NCBI RefSeq assembly: GCF_023053635.1
Contig: NC_086180.1
Span: 91,613,447 to 91,677,446 of the forward strand
Length of the DNA: 64,000 nt
DNA from: Elgaria multicarinata webbii
Lineage: Eukaryota; Chordata; Lepidosauria; Squamata; Anguidae
Reading direction: 5' to 3'
Below, one piece after another: positions 1 through 14,200 of this stretch (position 1 is its first letter; each line of letters opens with the position of its first letter). The notes under the pieces are model-generated. The model made no database searches. It was not told where the DNA came from and worked only from the letters and a program-made list of their open reading frames with translations. A program made the translations under genes and the position numbers.

Positions 1-1155
1 AAGTGCCCTAAAAATGGTGGCAACTCATCCATTATTTATCTTTTTTTGGTCATCACAAGGGGCAGCAGGGGTGTCACATGCAGCCCATCAGCTCATCCAT
101 ATCCTAAAAGCAAAACTGGTTGAAGCATCTCATCATTCTTCCCTCACAAGTTATCTTAGTCCCAGGCCAGTTCCCAAGAATTATCAGTCCAATCCTAAAT
201 AGTTTCTTCAGTAGATGGCCTGCTATAATTAAGACAGAATCAGAGCATTTTTACTCATTCAAGGGCTTGGGTTATCTACAATGCTTCTTCATAAATAACC
301 CTATGCCATCTATTTGCTGTCATCCAAAGTAACATCATCTACTTCCCCCCTGTAGGTTTTCTGCCCTGGCTCCTCTATTTAACTGCCAGACTTGGGTAGT
401 TTTGTGGATAAGCCTCAGCCCCTCATGCTGGATACTCAACACAGTGGCTCAGAGGCCATAAATAGCTTCAAGACTCCATGTATTTTAATCTCTCTTTTTA
501 AACCACATATCTAAAGAAAATGACTTTTATCCATATTAAAGACATTACATTTTATGCAATGTATGCAATCAAGAAAAAGACTTCCCTTGATTTCAGTGCA
601 ACTTAACTATGAAGTCTTGTGGCACCTTAAAAACCAAGAAATTGAAGTGTGTTAAGTCTTTTTAAAAGACTTAACTTTCTCTGGAGTTGAGTTTAGGTGA
701 AAAATGTAACCCTAAGTATACTTATACTTGAGCACATATAACTTCTGTTTCAATTATGATTTCTCTGTGAGCAAGCGTTAAGTAGGGACTTTCAACCAAT
801 CCATCAGTTTCCACATAGAATAACCTTTAAGTAATAAGCTCAACCTTGTTTGCTTAACGTTTTGACAGGAAAGGGACGCAATGGGAGACAAGGTTGCCAA
901 CTTTCAAATTGGCCTCTATAGCTGTGGTTCTTTCAGCTACTTAGTGTTGGCCAGTGGCGGTTTATGCTGTGAAAAGTTTCACCTGGCCTTTGACTATGAG
1001 CAATAAAGTGTGTAAAGTATGGAAGAGTTTCACCTACTGATTTCTGCAGATCAAACTGCTGTTAAAAGCACAAACAACAAACAGGTTCTGTTTGTTTCTC
1101 GGTTGGCAACCCTGGCTACTGGTTTAATTGGCATTATTTTTGAATAATAACTTAC
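1..1155 (-). other. OTOP1 intron 5 (partial), no gene seen
   Basis: Follows the gtaagt donor of exon 5. I looked on the minus strand for the last otopetrin exon (WIPPAFG, MPFSIFYRMHAAASLFEVYC) and saw no match. The sequence is AT-rich and mostly unique by eye. Confidence 0.7.
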
Positions 1156-2099
1156 TGAAAGATTACACAAGAACAGGAACGCCGCAATGTTCTTCAGAAT
1201 GCTTCTTTTGCTGTTGACCACCAACTTTCTGTTAAGTGAGAAATCAGAAGTGGAGGGAGTGACTGGGGTGGTGGCTTGACCTTTGGCCTCATCCAGGGCA
1301 CCGCTTCCGCTGCTCTCAGGCAGACAACTATTTCCATTGAACATGTGTGGTAACTCTCCATTGGCAATGCCCTCTGTTCCATTATATATTTCTTTGTAGG
1401 AAGGGGCAGGGGACAGGATGCTTCCATTGGACACAGTTAGTATTCGAAGTGTCTTAATGACATCATTCACTTTTTCATGCTCACGGTGTATGGATTCAAT
1501 TATGAAGAGGTTCTGAATATATTTCTCAATTATAACAAGTATTGAAAAGGGCAGATTGTACCATGTGTATGCAGGGTGGGACTGAGCACAGATAATAGCA
1601 AGAATAGAACCCCAAGAAAGGAGCCAGGAACCTGAGGCAGTTCCAACCAATAAGTCTGCATCAAGTTTCCTAGCTGGATTTTTGGATACATCCAATGATT
1701 TTTGTTCAAGTCTGTAAATCAGAAGAGCAACAATCCCAGCTGCACACATGAGTGTCAGTACTGTGATAGAATACAAATAAAACATAATAAGTGCTAATTC
1801 ACTCCTTATTTTTGAACGCCCAATCTGGATCAAATAAACAACTACAATTGCTATTGTTGTAGTAAACACAACGAGTCCTAAAATGGTGCCCATTGTTTTG
1901 CCTTGAAACTTGAATGGTGTCTTTTGCTGATGAAGATGTTCAACTTTGCGTCCAATGTTCTTCCATAGCACATAGAGCATTGTGGATGTTAAAATGTGAT
2001 ACTCAATGTTGAAGGGATACAGATAATAGATTCCTTGGGAAAATATGGAGCAGAGGGATGCTGTCGTACAGTTACAGTGTGGTGCGTGGTCATCTAATT
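1156..2099 (-). CDS. OTOP1: OTOP1 coding exon 5
   Basis: 944 bp between a ctttag acceptor (2101-2100) and a gtaagt donor (1155-1150). It begins [13 protein letters not shown] and runs through membrane segments 6 to 11. Key blocks are [76 protein letters not shown] and [14 protein letters not shown]. The variable region after the tenth segment ([14 protein letters not shown] and beyond) is poorly conserved in the family. The exon ends in phase 0 exactly where human OTOP1 continues with LWIPPAF. Confidence 0.97.
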
Positions 2100-5000
2100 C
2101 TAAAGGAAGAAAAAGAGAGACCAAGTTATGTGAGCATGCTATAAATATTACTTCCTCCAAAATAGCGTGTGAAGATAAGGTAATGGGAGTACAGTAACTA
2201 AGGGCACAATCCTATGAAGATAGCAGCCTCTGAACTTGGAGGATACAGAGTATCCAATGCACAAAGGCATTTTTTTGCCCTGCATGTCTGCTAGATGGGC
2301 AATTTTGCCTGTCTAACTAGGGGTTTCTGGGTGGCCATCTGGGTACCAGATCCGCTTGCCGCCCTCTTCCTGGTGGAAGGCGACCAATCGCTGATTGCCT
2401 TTCACCAGACACCATCCCTGGATTGGCTGCAGAGTAATGTCAGATGGAGTGTTGTCAGAAGGATTAGGCAAGCCGAACTAGAGGAAAGAGTTTTGAATGG
2501 AGAGGCAGGCAGGCCAACCAAATGATTGTTCTAGTACCACTCTTACAATTCCTTATTACACGAGAGTTAGAAAACAAGATAGCAAAACTGCTCAAAATGA
2601 GCTAAGACTTTATCTTACCTATTGATATATTTCCAAACCCAAGAGTGATTAACCTTTCCTTGTGTTCATTAAGTTGGTGCTTTGATTCTGTTAACACACC
2701 ATTTGTCCACAAAAGCAAATTTGTAAATACTGAATGGATCACTCCAAACCTAGAAAATAAGTAATGCAAATGCATTATTGATACCAGTCTAGAAAACATG
2801 GGCATGAACTATTTTATTATTATTTATTTATTTATTTATATAGCACCATCAATGTACATGGTGCTGTTCATATTGGTTGTATACAATAAGTTGAAGTCCC
2901 ATTCATTTCAATGGATCTACTCTAAGTAGGGCTAACATTGGATACAACCCGGTATTTATTATTGGTGCACAAGTAAAGAACAGTCCAGTCCATTTTTTTT
3001 TAATTTAAAAGAAATACCCTGAGACTAAAGGTTAAGCCATAACATATCCAAAAGCCAGATTACATTACGTAACATGGAAAATAGTATTGCTACAAATTTA
3101 AACTTCAATATAAGTCTTTTAAGTGATAAAAAAGAAATATGTGAATTTTAATATAGTACATATTTTACACCAATTTCATTGATTACAAATCTGTTCCTGG
3201 GCTCAATTTAAAGTGCTAGTGTTAACCTTTAAAACCCTAACTGGCCTAGGAGGGACCACCTGTGCCCATATGAGCCTACCCTGGCCTTAAGGTCAGCTTT
3301 AGGAGCACTGCTCTCTGCCCCACCAGTTGGGATGATCAGTCTGCTGGGTGCCAGCCAGGCACACGGCTTTCTCAGTATGGCCACACATTTGTGAAACTCC
3401 GTTTCTGGGGAGCTCAATCATGTCCTGTATGTCCCTGTTTTTAAAAACACACTGCAGATTTTTCTCTTTTGCAAGATCTTTTATGATTAATTTCCAGTAG
3501 TATACATTTTTCCTGCTGTGTTTTAATGTTTAAGGATTGCATATTGTTTTAACTGTATGTATAATTGTTTTGCTGACAGCCACCTTCAAAGGATTTCTGC
3601 CTTGAAAGACAGGGTACAAATAATTATAATAATCAATGATTTAAAAGTGATTTAAAAATAACTGCCCCTATTTGGATCGCTTTTATGGACCAATATGGTT
3701 ACATTTTTGGTACTTTTTGAATAAAAAATATATATCTCAAAGTGAGGGCAGCATTTCAGCATGAATCCTTGTGTATTGAGTTCCTAATTAAGACAAACCA
3801 CTGTCTGCAAGTTGTACCTTCACTCACCTTACCCAAGTCAACCCTTTATAACACCTTGGGGCTCTTTGGAGGAAGATGGAGCAGAAAATGTACTAAGGGC
3901 TTTCAAAAATTTCTCAGCCACACAAGTCATGGTCCAGTACTAGTTATGCAGTTGCCAGCATGTCATTGTTTTATACACAGGTGCTAGTTGAAGGGAAGAG
4001 TGCAGTGTTGTGCCAAGAAGGTAAAGATAAGCTTTTGTGGATAGAAGGAGAGACAAGTATCTGATAGAGATCTGTAAGATCTCATAAGGATTTTTAAGTA
4101 TCAGGCTCCTGCTATGAGAGCTTTACATTAAGGTTTTGGTCAGAACAGATTCTGGACTTCATTTGTTGTGGATTTTATTGGCCATGCGTGGTAGAAAGTG
4201 TAAGTTGGAAATTATACCCGGTACATAGATAAAATTCTTATCTATGAGGGCTGCATATTTTGAACTACTTTTTACCATCAAAACCCTAGAATTGATTTGT
4301 ATCAACTTTTTGTCACTTGAAGTAGATTGAAAGAATATTGGGACATAATGGTTGCAAACTGATCACTTTACTTGACATGCTCAAGCACTAGAGATCAAAA
4401 TAACAATGTCAGTTTTATGAACAAAATGTTTTTCTGTGTTTTGGTAATTATTGAGAATGTATACTGATCTAGGTAAGCACTGAAGTAGTTTCCTAAAAAA
4501 AAACATGCTTACTGTAGAGGCCTTCAAGAGGCAGCTGGACAACCATCTGTCAGGGATGCTTTAAGGTGGATCCCTGCATTGAGCAGGGGGGTTGGACTGG
4601 ATGGCCTTAGAGGCCCCTTCCAACTCTACTATTCTATGATTCTATGACTCACAACCTGAGCATTTTAACAGGACCTTGCTAATTGGAGTCAACATGGTGC
4701 ATGTCTGGTACATGTATACAGTCCAATCCAAAATCATGTTAACTGGAACCTTGGTGTATTCCCTGATATTTGGGCAAGAGCTATGTCTGTCTCTAGAATT
4801 ATGTTTTGTTATTTCATCAGAGGGAAAGATTGGTTAGCTAGTATGTTGTGTTAGTAAGTTATGTGAAAGACTGGACGAGGCCTACCAGTTTGCAACAACT
4901 GCTGCTCAAAAGAATACTGACTGACACAAGTACCACTATGATGCCAGGGTGCCTTCTCAGGGCTCTGGTGCTGGCTTTCAACCTGAGGTTAAGTGCTGCT

Positions 5001-8000
5001 GTCATGGATCTGCCACAAAAAAGTCCTCAATGGGGCTGATACGATTACTGAAGAAAGCCACTATTCTCCCTCCCCCTGACAACACACACAAACACAGAAA
5101 AAGCAAAAGCTGGCTCCTTCTGCACTACAGTTTCGGAGGCAGGCAAAAACCTTTTTGTTTCAGGAGGCTTTTGGAACTATGCGGGACCTGTGTTGATGTA
5201 TTGGATTCCACCACCACCCTTTTAACCTGTTATAGTTTCTAATTTTTTTAACATGTTTTTAATTTTACTGTAGGTTTAATTCTATTTTAAGTTTTGTAAT
5301 TTATATTCATATGTTTTAAACCGTACTAAAGAAAAGTGGGATATAAATATCATCATCATCATCATCTTGAAGCTGCAAGCCCAAGCCATTAAGTATGTTG
5401 CATAGGAGGTAATTGGAAATCCAGAAGTAAATAAATAATAAAGTAAACTGTATTAACATACAAGTTCAACGCAGGTTTACAATGACTTCTGGGTAATTGG
5501 CATAACAATAATGGTCAAGTTGACCAGGAAGGTATCCAAAGAGAAAATGCCAACTTAAAGCCCTATCACTTGGGCCAAACGTTTATTTGAGAAATGAACA
5601 GATGTGAGACTATATAATTCCAGGTCAAAAGTGTACTTAATGTTTTAACTTATCAGTTAAGGAGCAAAACATATTGTGCAAGGTATACACATCAAAAAGC
5701 TTGATATACAGATGTCTAGAAAAATGTATAGACTTATGTTTGATTTGTAATTTTTTGAGTAAAGAGTTATCTTCTCAAAAGTATAGTTCAAAATTGATCT
5801 TATCTAGCCTGAAAAAATGTACATATAAACCTTTTATGTATGTTCCAATTTTTTGGAATGTTTAATAACAATGAGATAATCAGGACTGTGAGCCCTAATT
5901 TTTGGGATACTTGATAATATTAGTTATGAAGTAATTTCTACACAGAACAGTATAAATATGTGCTGATTTTAGAATGCAGGAGCTTCTTAATAGAAGCTCA
6001 CCATCATGCCTGTCTACCTTTTGAATAGCTGAATAGGAAATTTGGTACTTAGAATTAGGGATGTGCTCCGCTTCTAATCGGACCAGCGAATTAGAAGCGG
6101 AGCGGGGGGCTTTGCCTGCCCTTAAGGCGGAGGCGAAGAGGATTGGGGGGCCGGCGGAGCGTGGCGAAGAGGATCGAGGTGAAGGCGGATCCTTCGCCAC
6201 GATCCGGAGCTCCGCCGGAAAGGTAAGTGGGGTTTACTGGGCCCTGCTGCTGTCGCTGTCGCCCATGCAGCGACGGCGGCAGGGCCCGGTAACCCCCCCC
6301 CCGCCCTCCTCTCCCTTACCTGCCTCCGTCCGCAAGCGGCCCAGAGTTCCTGGTTGAACCGCGGGCTCAATTGAAGAAGCCGACGGACCGCGGACGGAGG
6401 CAGGTAAGGCCCCCCTCCCTCTTGGTCCCTTACCGGGCTCTGCCGCCGTCGCCGTAGGCTTGTACCTTGGCGTGCATGTGTATCCCTGGATAAGCTATCA
6501 TGGTGGCGAGTTTGAGGTTTCTAAAGTGCAAATTGACGGAGCTATCGAAAGGGGTGGGGTGCCTGATTTTCAGAAATTCCCCAAAAATCAGGGGATGATG
6601 GGACTGCCTTGAGTCTTGGCGTGCATGTGTATCCCTGGATAAGCTATTATGGTGGCGAGTTTGAGGTTTTTAACGTGCAAATTGACGGAGCTATCGAAAG
6701 GGGTGTGAATGGGGTGCCCGATTTTCATAAATTCCCCAAAAATCAGGGGATGATGGGACTGCCTTGAGTCTTGGCGTGCGTGTGTATCCCTGGATAAGCT
6801 ATCATGGTGGTGAGTTTGAGGTTTTTAACGTGCAAATTGACGGAGCTATTGAAAGGGGTGTGAATGGGGTGCCCAATTTTTATAAATTCCCCAAAAATCA
6901 GGGGATGATGGGACTGCCTTGAGTCTTGGCGTGTGTGTGTATCCCTCAATAAGCTATCATGGTGGCGAGTTTGAGATTTTTAACGTGCAAATTGACGGAG
7001 CTATGGAAAGGGGTGTGAATGGGGTGCCCGATTTTCATAAATTCCCCAAAATTCAGGGGATGATGGGATTGCCTTGAGTCTTGGCGTGTGTGTGTATACA
7101 TCCATGAGGTGTCATGGTGCCAAACTTGAGGTTTCTAACTTTAACAGAAAAAAAGTTGTATACTTTTTTAGCTTAATGCAAGCCTATGGGGGGGGGAAAC
7201 GGAGCTCCGATCCGGAGCGCCGCAGCGGAGCAGAGCGGACATAGGCGGAGCGGGGGCAGGGCGGAGTGGCCCGATCCGCAAATCGCGGATCTGGAAGAGA
7301 AGCTTAGAATGAGATCTCCCATTTTTGAGGTATTTAGACTAGAAGCCTAAGAACAAGAAATGCTATGGTTTAAGAAAGATTTTCCTCTACTAATTCTTGT
7401 TAGTACAAAACCTGAAATTGCAACCCACAAAATAATCCTAGGTGTACACTTTGTTTAGATTATTTAATTTGTGGTAAAAGAGGAACTAAATGCTTCCAAA
7501 GGACTGAACTATAGACAAATAGCTCAACAAAATCCCTCATCTGTAGCACTACTGTCTGAGAAGCTATCCTGTGTGAGTTGCGGAGGAGATACCAGAATCC
7601 AACTCTCTTTCCCAGAATCTCAAAGGATTTCTGAAAGGGCAGCTGGAACATGAACTACCTTGTGATCAGGAAATGAAGAAAACTACCTTGTGAATGAGAA
7701 AAACTACCTTGAGGCCAGAGGAAACTATTAATTTCAACACTGACATGTGAACTGATTTTTTTTTAAAAAAATCCTCTATCGATTGACTCCAATAAACAAG
7801 CATACATAAGATCTTCACATATAAACCAGCATTTATATATGTTCAGTATCAGCCGTTTCTTAGATTTGCCAGTATTTCCCAGGTTAAAAATAAAGAAACA
7901 TTTATTATGAATAAAGAGGAATTCTGTTCCTTTTACCTCTCCAGTGTTTTGAAAGACTGGATAATATCTTTTGCATGGCACCATAAGAAGTACACCTAAA

Positions 8001-9855
8001 AACAAACATGAATAAAATATAATGGGTAATTTGGAAAATGTGGTACAAGAACTTGAATAGTTTATTTCATTTCCATACTGCCCATTAGCCAACGCTCTAG
8101 TTTAGAACATGGGTGTCCTGCTATGTCAGTGGAATGCCAGCTACGCCGCCATGACAGATATGCCAGCAGAATGCTAAAATGGGGCTGAATTGTAGGTAAA
8201 ACATGGTTAGCAGAGGGAAGGAACACAGTTACACTATATCCAATATCCCTTCAATTCATGCTCACAGCTCTGTTGATGGTGCAGCCTGGTGCAAACTTGT
8301 CCTTCTCATTGACACCAATGGGATCAAGGAATTAAAGTAACCACCAACATGTTAACAACTACTCTACCCACATTGCCATAACAGAACATAGGATGAGGTG
8401 TACCTATTGCTCACTATTCTCTGTGTGTGCCTCCATTTGCTGTCCACAGGCTGCTCTCCCACAGGAGCAGAATCCATCCCACATCCCATTCTGTAAAGAC
8501 CATGAGGGAAGCCCACTGCATGATCAGCATGTGTGACTAAGATGCTCCTATCTGCTCTTTCATGGGGTCGTTCACTTTCTTATTCCAGCCAGGCATACCC
8601 CCACACCCTTGCAAACTCTATGACAGACAGTTATGCAACAGGTGAAGGTATTACTAACATGGAGCTGGTGGAATAAAGGGCACTGCCTCTCCTACTCTGC
8701 TATCTGTTGAGTGACAAAAGCCCTACTGGAGTGACTGGCTGGCAGCCCCACACATGTGCTTCCTTTTAGGATCTCTCCATCCCAGACACTGTTGAATAAA
8801 GCCATTGAAAGTGCAACATATCTTGTTTCTTTGATGCAAGGAAGTGGTTGGGAGGGATCCCTTTCCTGCACCTGAGTGAAATCTGGCTTTAGCGGACTTC
8901 CCGGGATAGAACTTCAAAGTAGGGATGGATGGATGCATGGACGAGTCCATTTCCAGTCTGTGTCAGTTTCACTTGTATTTGGTCTTAAGTCTGTTCTGTC
9001 CAATTTCCACATCAATATGTGCTTTTATTTTTTTAAAATGCACAAAAAATGCACTTTTATTCACATGCAGTTTTCCATAACATACTCATTTTGTACATAA
9101 TTTCCTGTAATTTATAGATTTTTCTAAGAGATGGATTTTCAGATGCAATTTTTCCTAATATTTTTCTGTACATTTTTGCAAGCCAAAAAAAACTCCATTG
9201 CAAAATTCAGAGGAGCATCTGTTCCAATCCACACATTAGTTCAGGAAGTGCAAATTATGTTAGTTCACGTAAAAACGCAGAGCCGTCTTCCCTCTGCTCA
9301 CTCAGATTCTGTGAGAGAGACGTGGCCTCTCAGGGTGAGCAAGTGGGCGTTGTGCTGTTGCCAGGACAAATGAGGCAATCAGAGGTGAGCGTAGGAGATA
9401 TGTTGGGAGTAGGGGGTTGGGAGCAGTTTGACAATTTAGGCTTGTTTGGTTGCTGCTGCTCGGCAGGGGTGGGTTGATTGATTGAATGGGTTTGCCGGGA
9501 AAGGGCCGAAAGTGCAAGTTGGCCCATGCAGGAGGCAGGCTATTGGTCCATGTGATGCTTTTCCTGATTGGCTCAGGTGTGCTTGAGTGCGGGGAGCCCC
9601 TCTCCCCTTTCCAAGGATGGAGTTCAACCAGGGACCTCTTGTGTTCTAGGTGTCTATGACTACGTCTTTGGGCTGAAGGTAGGGGAGAAGACAGAGGTCC
9701 CTGGTGTGTTTGGTTTCTGTCTGCTGCTATGGCTGAGTGGTCAAGAAACTGCTCTGTGGGTTTGAGTTATGGCAGCTTAGTCTGTTTCCCTCCTTCCTCT
9801 CTGGTAGGTCTCAAGCTCTCCTGCTTCCCTGTCCCATGCAGTGAGCCACTGGAGG

Positions 9856-9892
<37 letters not shown>

Positions 9893-11195
9893 CAGTGCGT
9901 CTGAGGCTGCCCTTATGGCGATGCATATTCTGGCCACTCCGGTCAAGTCTAGGGATGTACAGATTTTGTTAAATCTGTTCCGTCTAAGTGTCACAGATTG
10001 TCAGGCATCTTTCCATCATTCACTCATTGACAGAATCCAGGCTTCGTTTGTTTGTTTTTACCAGAATTTCATTCTACTTGCACTTATCTGCATTAGTTGT
10101 AATGGGCACTTGTGTAAATGTGCTAATGTACACGTGCACTAATGCACATTATTTAATGCAAGTCAGCACTAATGCACATTAACTAGTGCACATTAATGCA
10201 AATGTGCACGCCCAAAAGTGAAAAAACTGATTTGCAAGTCCACAGAATCCACATGACTTGGAAAAAGCTCTGCAGAATTTGCAGGTTGGATTCATCAGCA
10301 CCCAAATCCGTTGTGGATTTCTCAAGCCTCCCTGATGCCAAGAGTGTTTGTGAGTGTTCTTTACAGCATCCTGCCAACAAAAATGACATGGATGCTGCTG
10401 CATTGTGGGGCTCTCCTTCCTTCCTTTTGTGTGTCGTACTCCAAAACAGTCATTGTCAGCTGCACAGAGGGATTTGAGCTCATGTCAGTAGGGATTCCTG
10501 TGGCTGATGAATGGGGGGGGGGGTGCATCTTGTGTGTGTTGTGATGTACGGCTGGGAGAATGTTCCCATTGGCATGAGTTCTCAGCTACCTCCATGTGTC
10601 AGCAGTGTGTGGGCACTGCCACATTCCCTAATGTTGGTGGGTATTGGGTATGTTTCCAGTGATGCTAAAGTTTTCTTCTTTCTCTGCCATTTTTGTATTT
10701 TCTGGTGTGTGTTTTTCCCTTCCCCTCTCAAGCTTGAGTAGGCACTGAATAGAGGGGCAGTTCTGCTGGTAGAGTCACAGTGCAGCTCTCCTCTGCCCCC
10801 GCCCCCAGCATAATGTTAGAATAGGATTGCTTTGGCCATGCTGGCTGTGGCTGATGGGAACTGTAGTCCAAAATATCTGGACTACATTGGGGAATGCAAC
10901 TCTTGACCATTTAGGCTCTAATGGAAACATATGCCACTGACTTAGTATATATCTTCAAAGCAAGCTCTACTTAAAGGGTTGAGTTATATGCCTTGGAAAT
11001 GATGATGATTATCACTGGTAACTTGTGAAATTTATTATTTTCCATGAGAAATACACTGCACAAACAAACACATGCACACACAGTCATATATTTGTATGCA
11101 CACAAGACACACAAATGTTCTTTCATCCTCCACTGGAAGGGATTTTGCTATGCCTGTACTGATGGTACCTTTTCTGTACATAAATATAAATATAA

Positions 11196-11232
<37 letters not shown>

Positions 11233-14200
11233 GAGAGAGAGAGGGAGGATATACACAAAGGTCCCAAAGTGTATTCAAAATACCAACCATGAAAGGTTGC
11301 AAGGGAGCCTCTCTGGCAGCTGATGCTTGTGACAGGCTGAGCATCTTGCATGAAAATATATCTTCTGTTGTTTATAGATGAACAGTCAATTTTCCACAAG
11401 AAAGTTGGCCAGTTGTCTATGAGAGAGGGAGAGGCTTTGTTCACCCAACATTGTAACTCACATTCAGTGGTATGGGTTGTTGTTGAATTGTGGATTGTTT
11501 GTTGAACTGTAGGTTAGGTTAGGAATGTTGTCTGAAACTCCAACATTTTCTGCAGAGTGACTTGTTAACAATGGAGTGTGGCTTTGTTTTCTCAAACAAG
11601 CCACCTTGAGAATCCACAGATAGTTGTTGAGTTGTTCAGGGTGGTTAACAAGCTACACTGCATGGTTAACAAGCCACCCTGTGAAAAATGTCCTGGCTTC
11701 AGAAAACATGCTAACCCACGGTTTGACAAATAACCCACGGTTCAACAACAACCCACGGTTCAACAACAACCCATGATTCAACAACAACCCACGGTTCAAC
11801 AACAACCCATGGTTGAACCCATGGTTCAACAACTGAGTGTGAGTTACCATGTTGTGTGAACCCAATCAGAGAGTGGGAGAGAAAGCAAGCTGAGCAGCTT
11901 CCTTGGGGGGAAAAGGAGACCCCGTTAAACCTCATTTCCTGACTGTAGAGTCCCAACAACTTTCATTTCCCACCACTGCTGAACCCTGACAGTTTTCTTC
12001 TGCATATATTTTCCCCATCTTGATGAAAGCTTAACCTTCTGCACACTACTGCCTCCTTTCTCCCAGCTGATGGCAGTGGTACACATCCCTTAGGGCATAT
12101 GCCAATTTTCTAGAGACTGGGGCAGGAGGAGGATTATCCTCCTCCTTGCTACTGTCACAAAAGTGCCCTTGTGTGATATACAGTACCTGTGCTGCACAAA
12201 GCACAGTGATTCCTGGCAGGTATAGTTGAACCTACATTTGCTTCCATAAAGGCATTGGGCAGGAGAGTATGTCATCTGTTTCTAAGCGGTGGTGCAACAG
12301 CTCACAATATTGGGCTGAAAGTTAAGCATACTTAAACCAGCTACTTGTAGCCACTGCAGTAGTCAGTGGCCAAATTGCAAGGTGAAGCCCAAGGGTTTTA
12401 TGCATTGCATATGACCTCCCTGAGTGTTCTGTTACATTTACTGTATAACCGGATGTGTACTCTGTAATTTTTTTGGTTTGATCTTTTTAAAGCTGAGGAA
12501 AATAAGCAACAAAAGGTTGAGACTAAAGGGGCATGGGAAGCATTAGAGTTACCGAAGGAGTTTGGGGGAAGACTGAAAGCCTTTGTTTGGTTTTGCTATT
12601 TCAGAGCCAGGCCAATAATAGGTGTGTTATTCTCTGCTTCAGGTTCTTAGATCATGCACTCCACGATGATGTTGAAGTATTTGCAAGAGGTGTATTATGT
12701 GGCAATTATATATGGTTGCATCTCTCTCTTCCTCTGTACAACTCTACAGTATGTACAGAGAGTCTAAGGTTACCTCTCTGCTTCAAGGTTGACTGCATAC
12801 AGAAGGAAAGGATATTTGTGTTATTCTCCACAAACCAGAAACAAACTAGCTCTCTGTCTGAAGCAAGAGACCATTATTTCAGTCTGTTTGCTGGGAAATC
12901 TAGTGAATTGCAGTTTTTTAAAAAAGATTTGTTTGTAAAATTCTAAAATTAAAGGATGCTGCATGTAGAAGTCCCTATCAAGCCAGGAAGTGCCAAGAAG
13001 TCAAAACATTCCTAGATGATTTTATAGCCGGTATTGTCAAAAGTACAACCCATGGGAAATTTCTCCTGTACCAGCTCCACCGAAATGAATAGCAGCACAG
13101 TTACAATCTTGCAGAGCTCCCAGTCATTTCAATGGAGTTGTGATAGGAAACCACATCTTGTATTTCCTAGTCTTACTTTTCAGGATTAAAGCCTATTTTG
13201 CACCATAGGCTTTATATAGGAATTTCCCTGACAGACCAGTATTTCACAACTGCCTTGATGCTGTTCGGAAAGGCTAATGTCCTTCGAAGGAAGAAAGATT
13301 AGATGGGTCAGTAAGACAAGTTCTTAAGCAACAGGCTTGTGTGCTGGCAAATTATAATTTAACTGTCTCCAACTTAGAAAGACAATTAAGGCCACATAAT
13401 TGCATAGCTGTGATTGACGAAATTTATGACACTTTTCATTTGAGGCAACGTTTGAGACATAGATAACATTTCTAACATTAAAATGTGTGTGCAAGCAGTT
13501 ATTGAATCTTTATGTGTAAATGATACTTTGGTTGTAATGCAGGGGGTGGGGTTGTGTCTAAGTGCCCGCTCTACATTGCACAATGATATTTGGCTTGTAC
13601 AATAGGTGTTGATGAGCAAACAAGTGATCACTAAAGTAACAGCTCCCTGGGTATTTAAAACCTCAAAGCCTGACAACACTTAACATTTATCATAGAATCA
13701 CAGAATAGCAGAGTTGGAAGGGGCCCACAAGGCCATCGAGTCCAACCCCCCACTCAAGGCAGGAATCCACCCTACAGCATCCCTGAGAGGTGGCTGTCCA
13801 GCTGCCTCTTGAAGGCCTCCAGTGTGGGAGAGGAGCCCACGGCCTCCCTGGGTCACTGGCTCCATCATCACATCAAAAGCAGCCACGTGTAACCCTGACT
13901 CTGCTGAGAATTCTGAAATTCCCCTAGAAACAGAAAGAGAAATTAGGAGGCCATTGTGGGCAAACATATAGGGAACAATGGCCACTAAAAGAACCGATAA
14001 GCAGAGATAAACAAGGGCCAGAAGGAGAAAGGAGGCGTTTCTTTGTTGGATCCTGGAATGGATCCTGGTTATGTTTTCCATTGATTTGTTACTTGCTGAG
14101 GATCTGGAGGAACAGAAGACTCAGCAGAAACTTAAAGGTCAACTCTACACCTGGACATTGAGTGTCATAATTGAATAATTGTCTAACTGATTGTCTTCAA

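Noticed and set aside
1-1155. Search for the last OTOP1 exon
   Set aside because: No minus-strand match to the conserved final otopetrin segment, so it is placed outside the window.
9858-9891. Ala-rich frame across the CTG run as a coding exon
   Set aside because: Produced by the microsatellite; no flanking coding signal.
11713-11836. Regularly repeated 18-bp units resembling a CRISPR array
   Set aside because: Units are contiguous with no unique spacers, and the genome is a vertebrate; it is a minisatellite.
12533-12946. 137-codon plus-strand frame in OTOP1 intron 2
   Set aside because: No homology I can recognise and no conserved motifs; likely chance.
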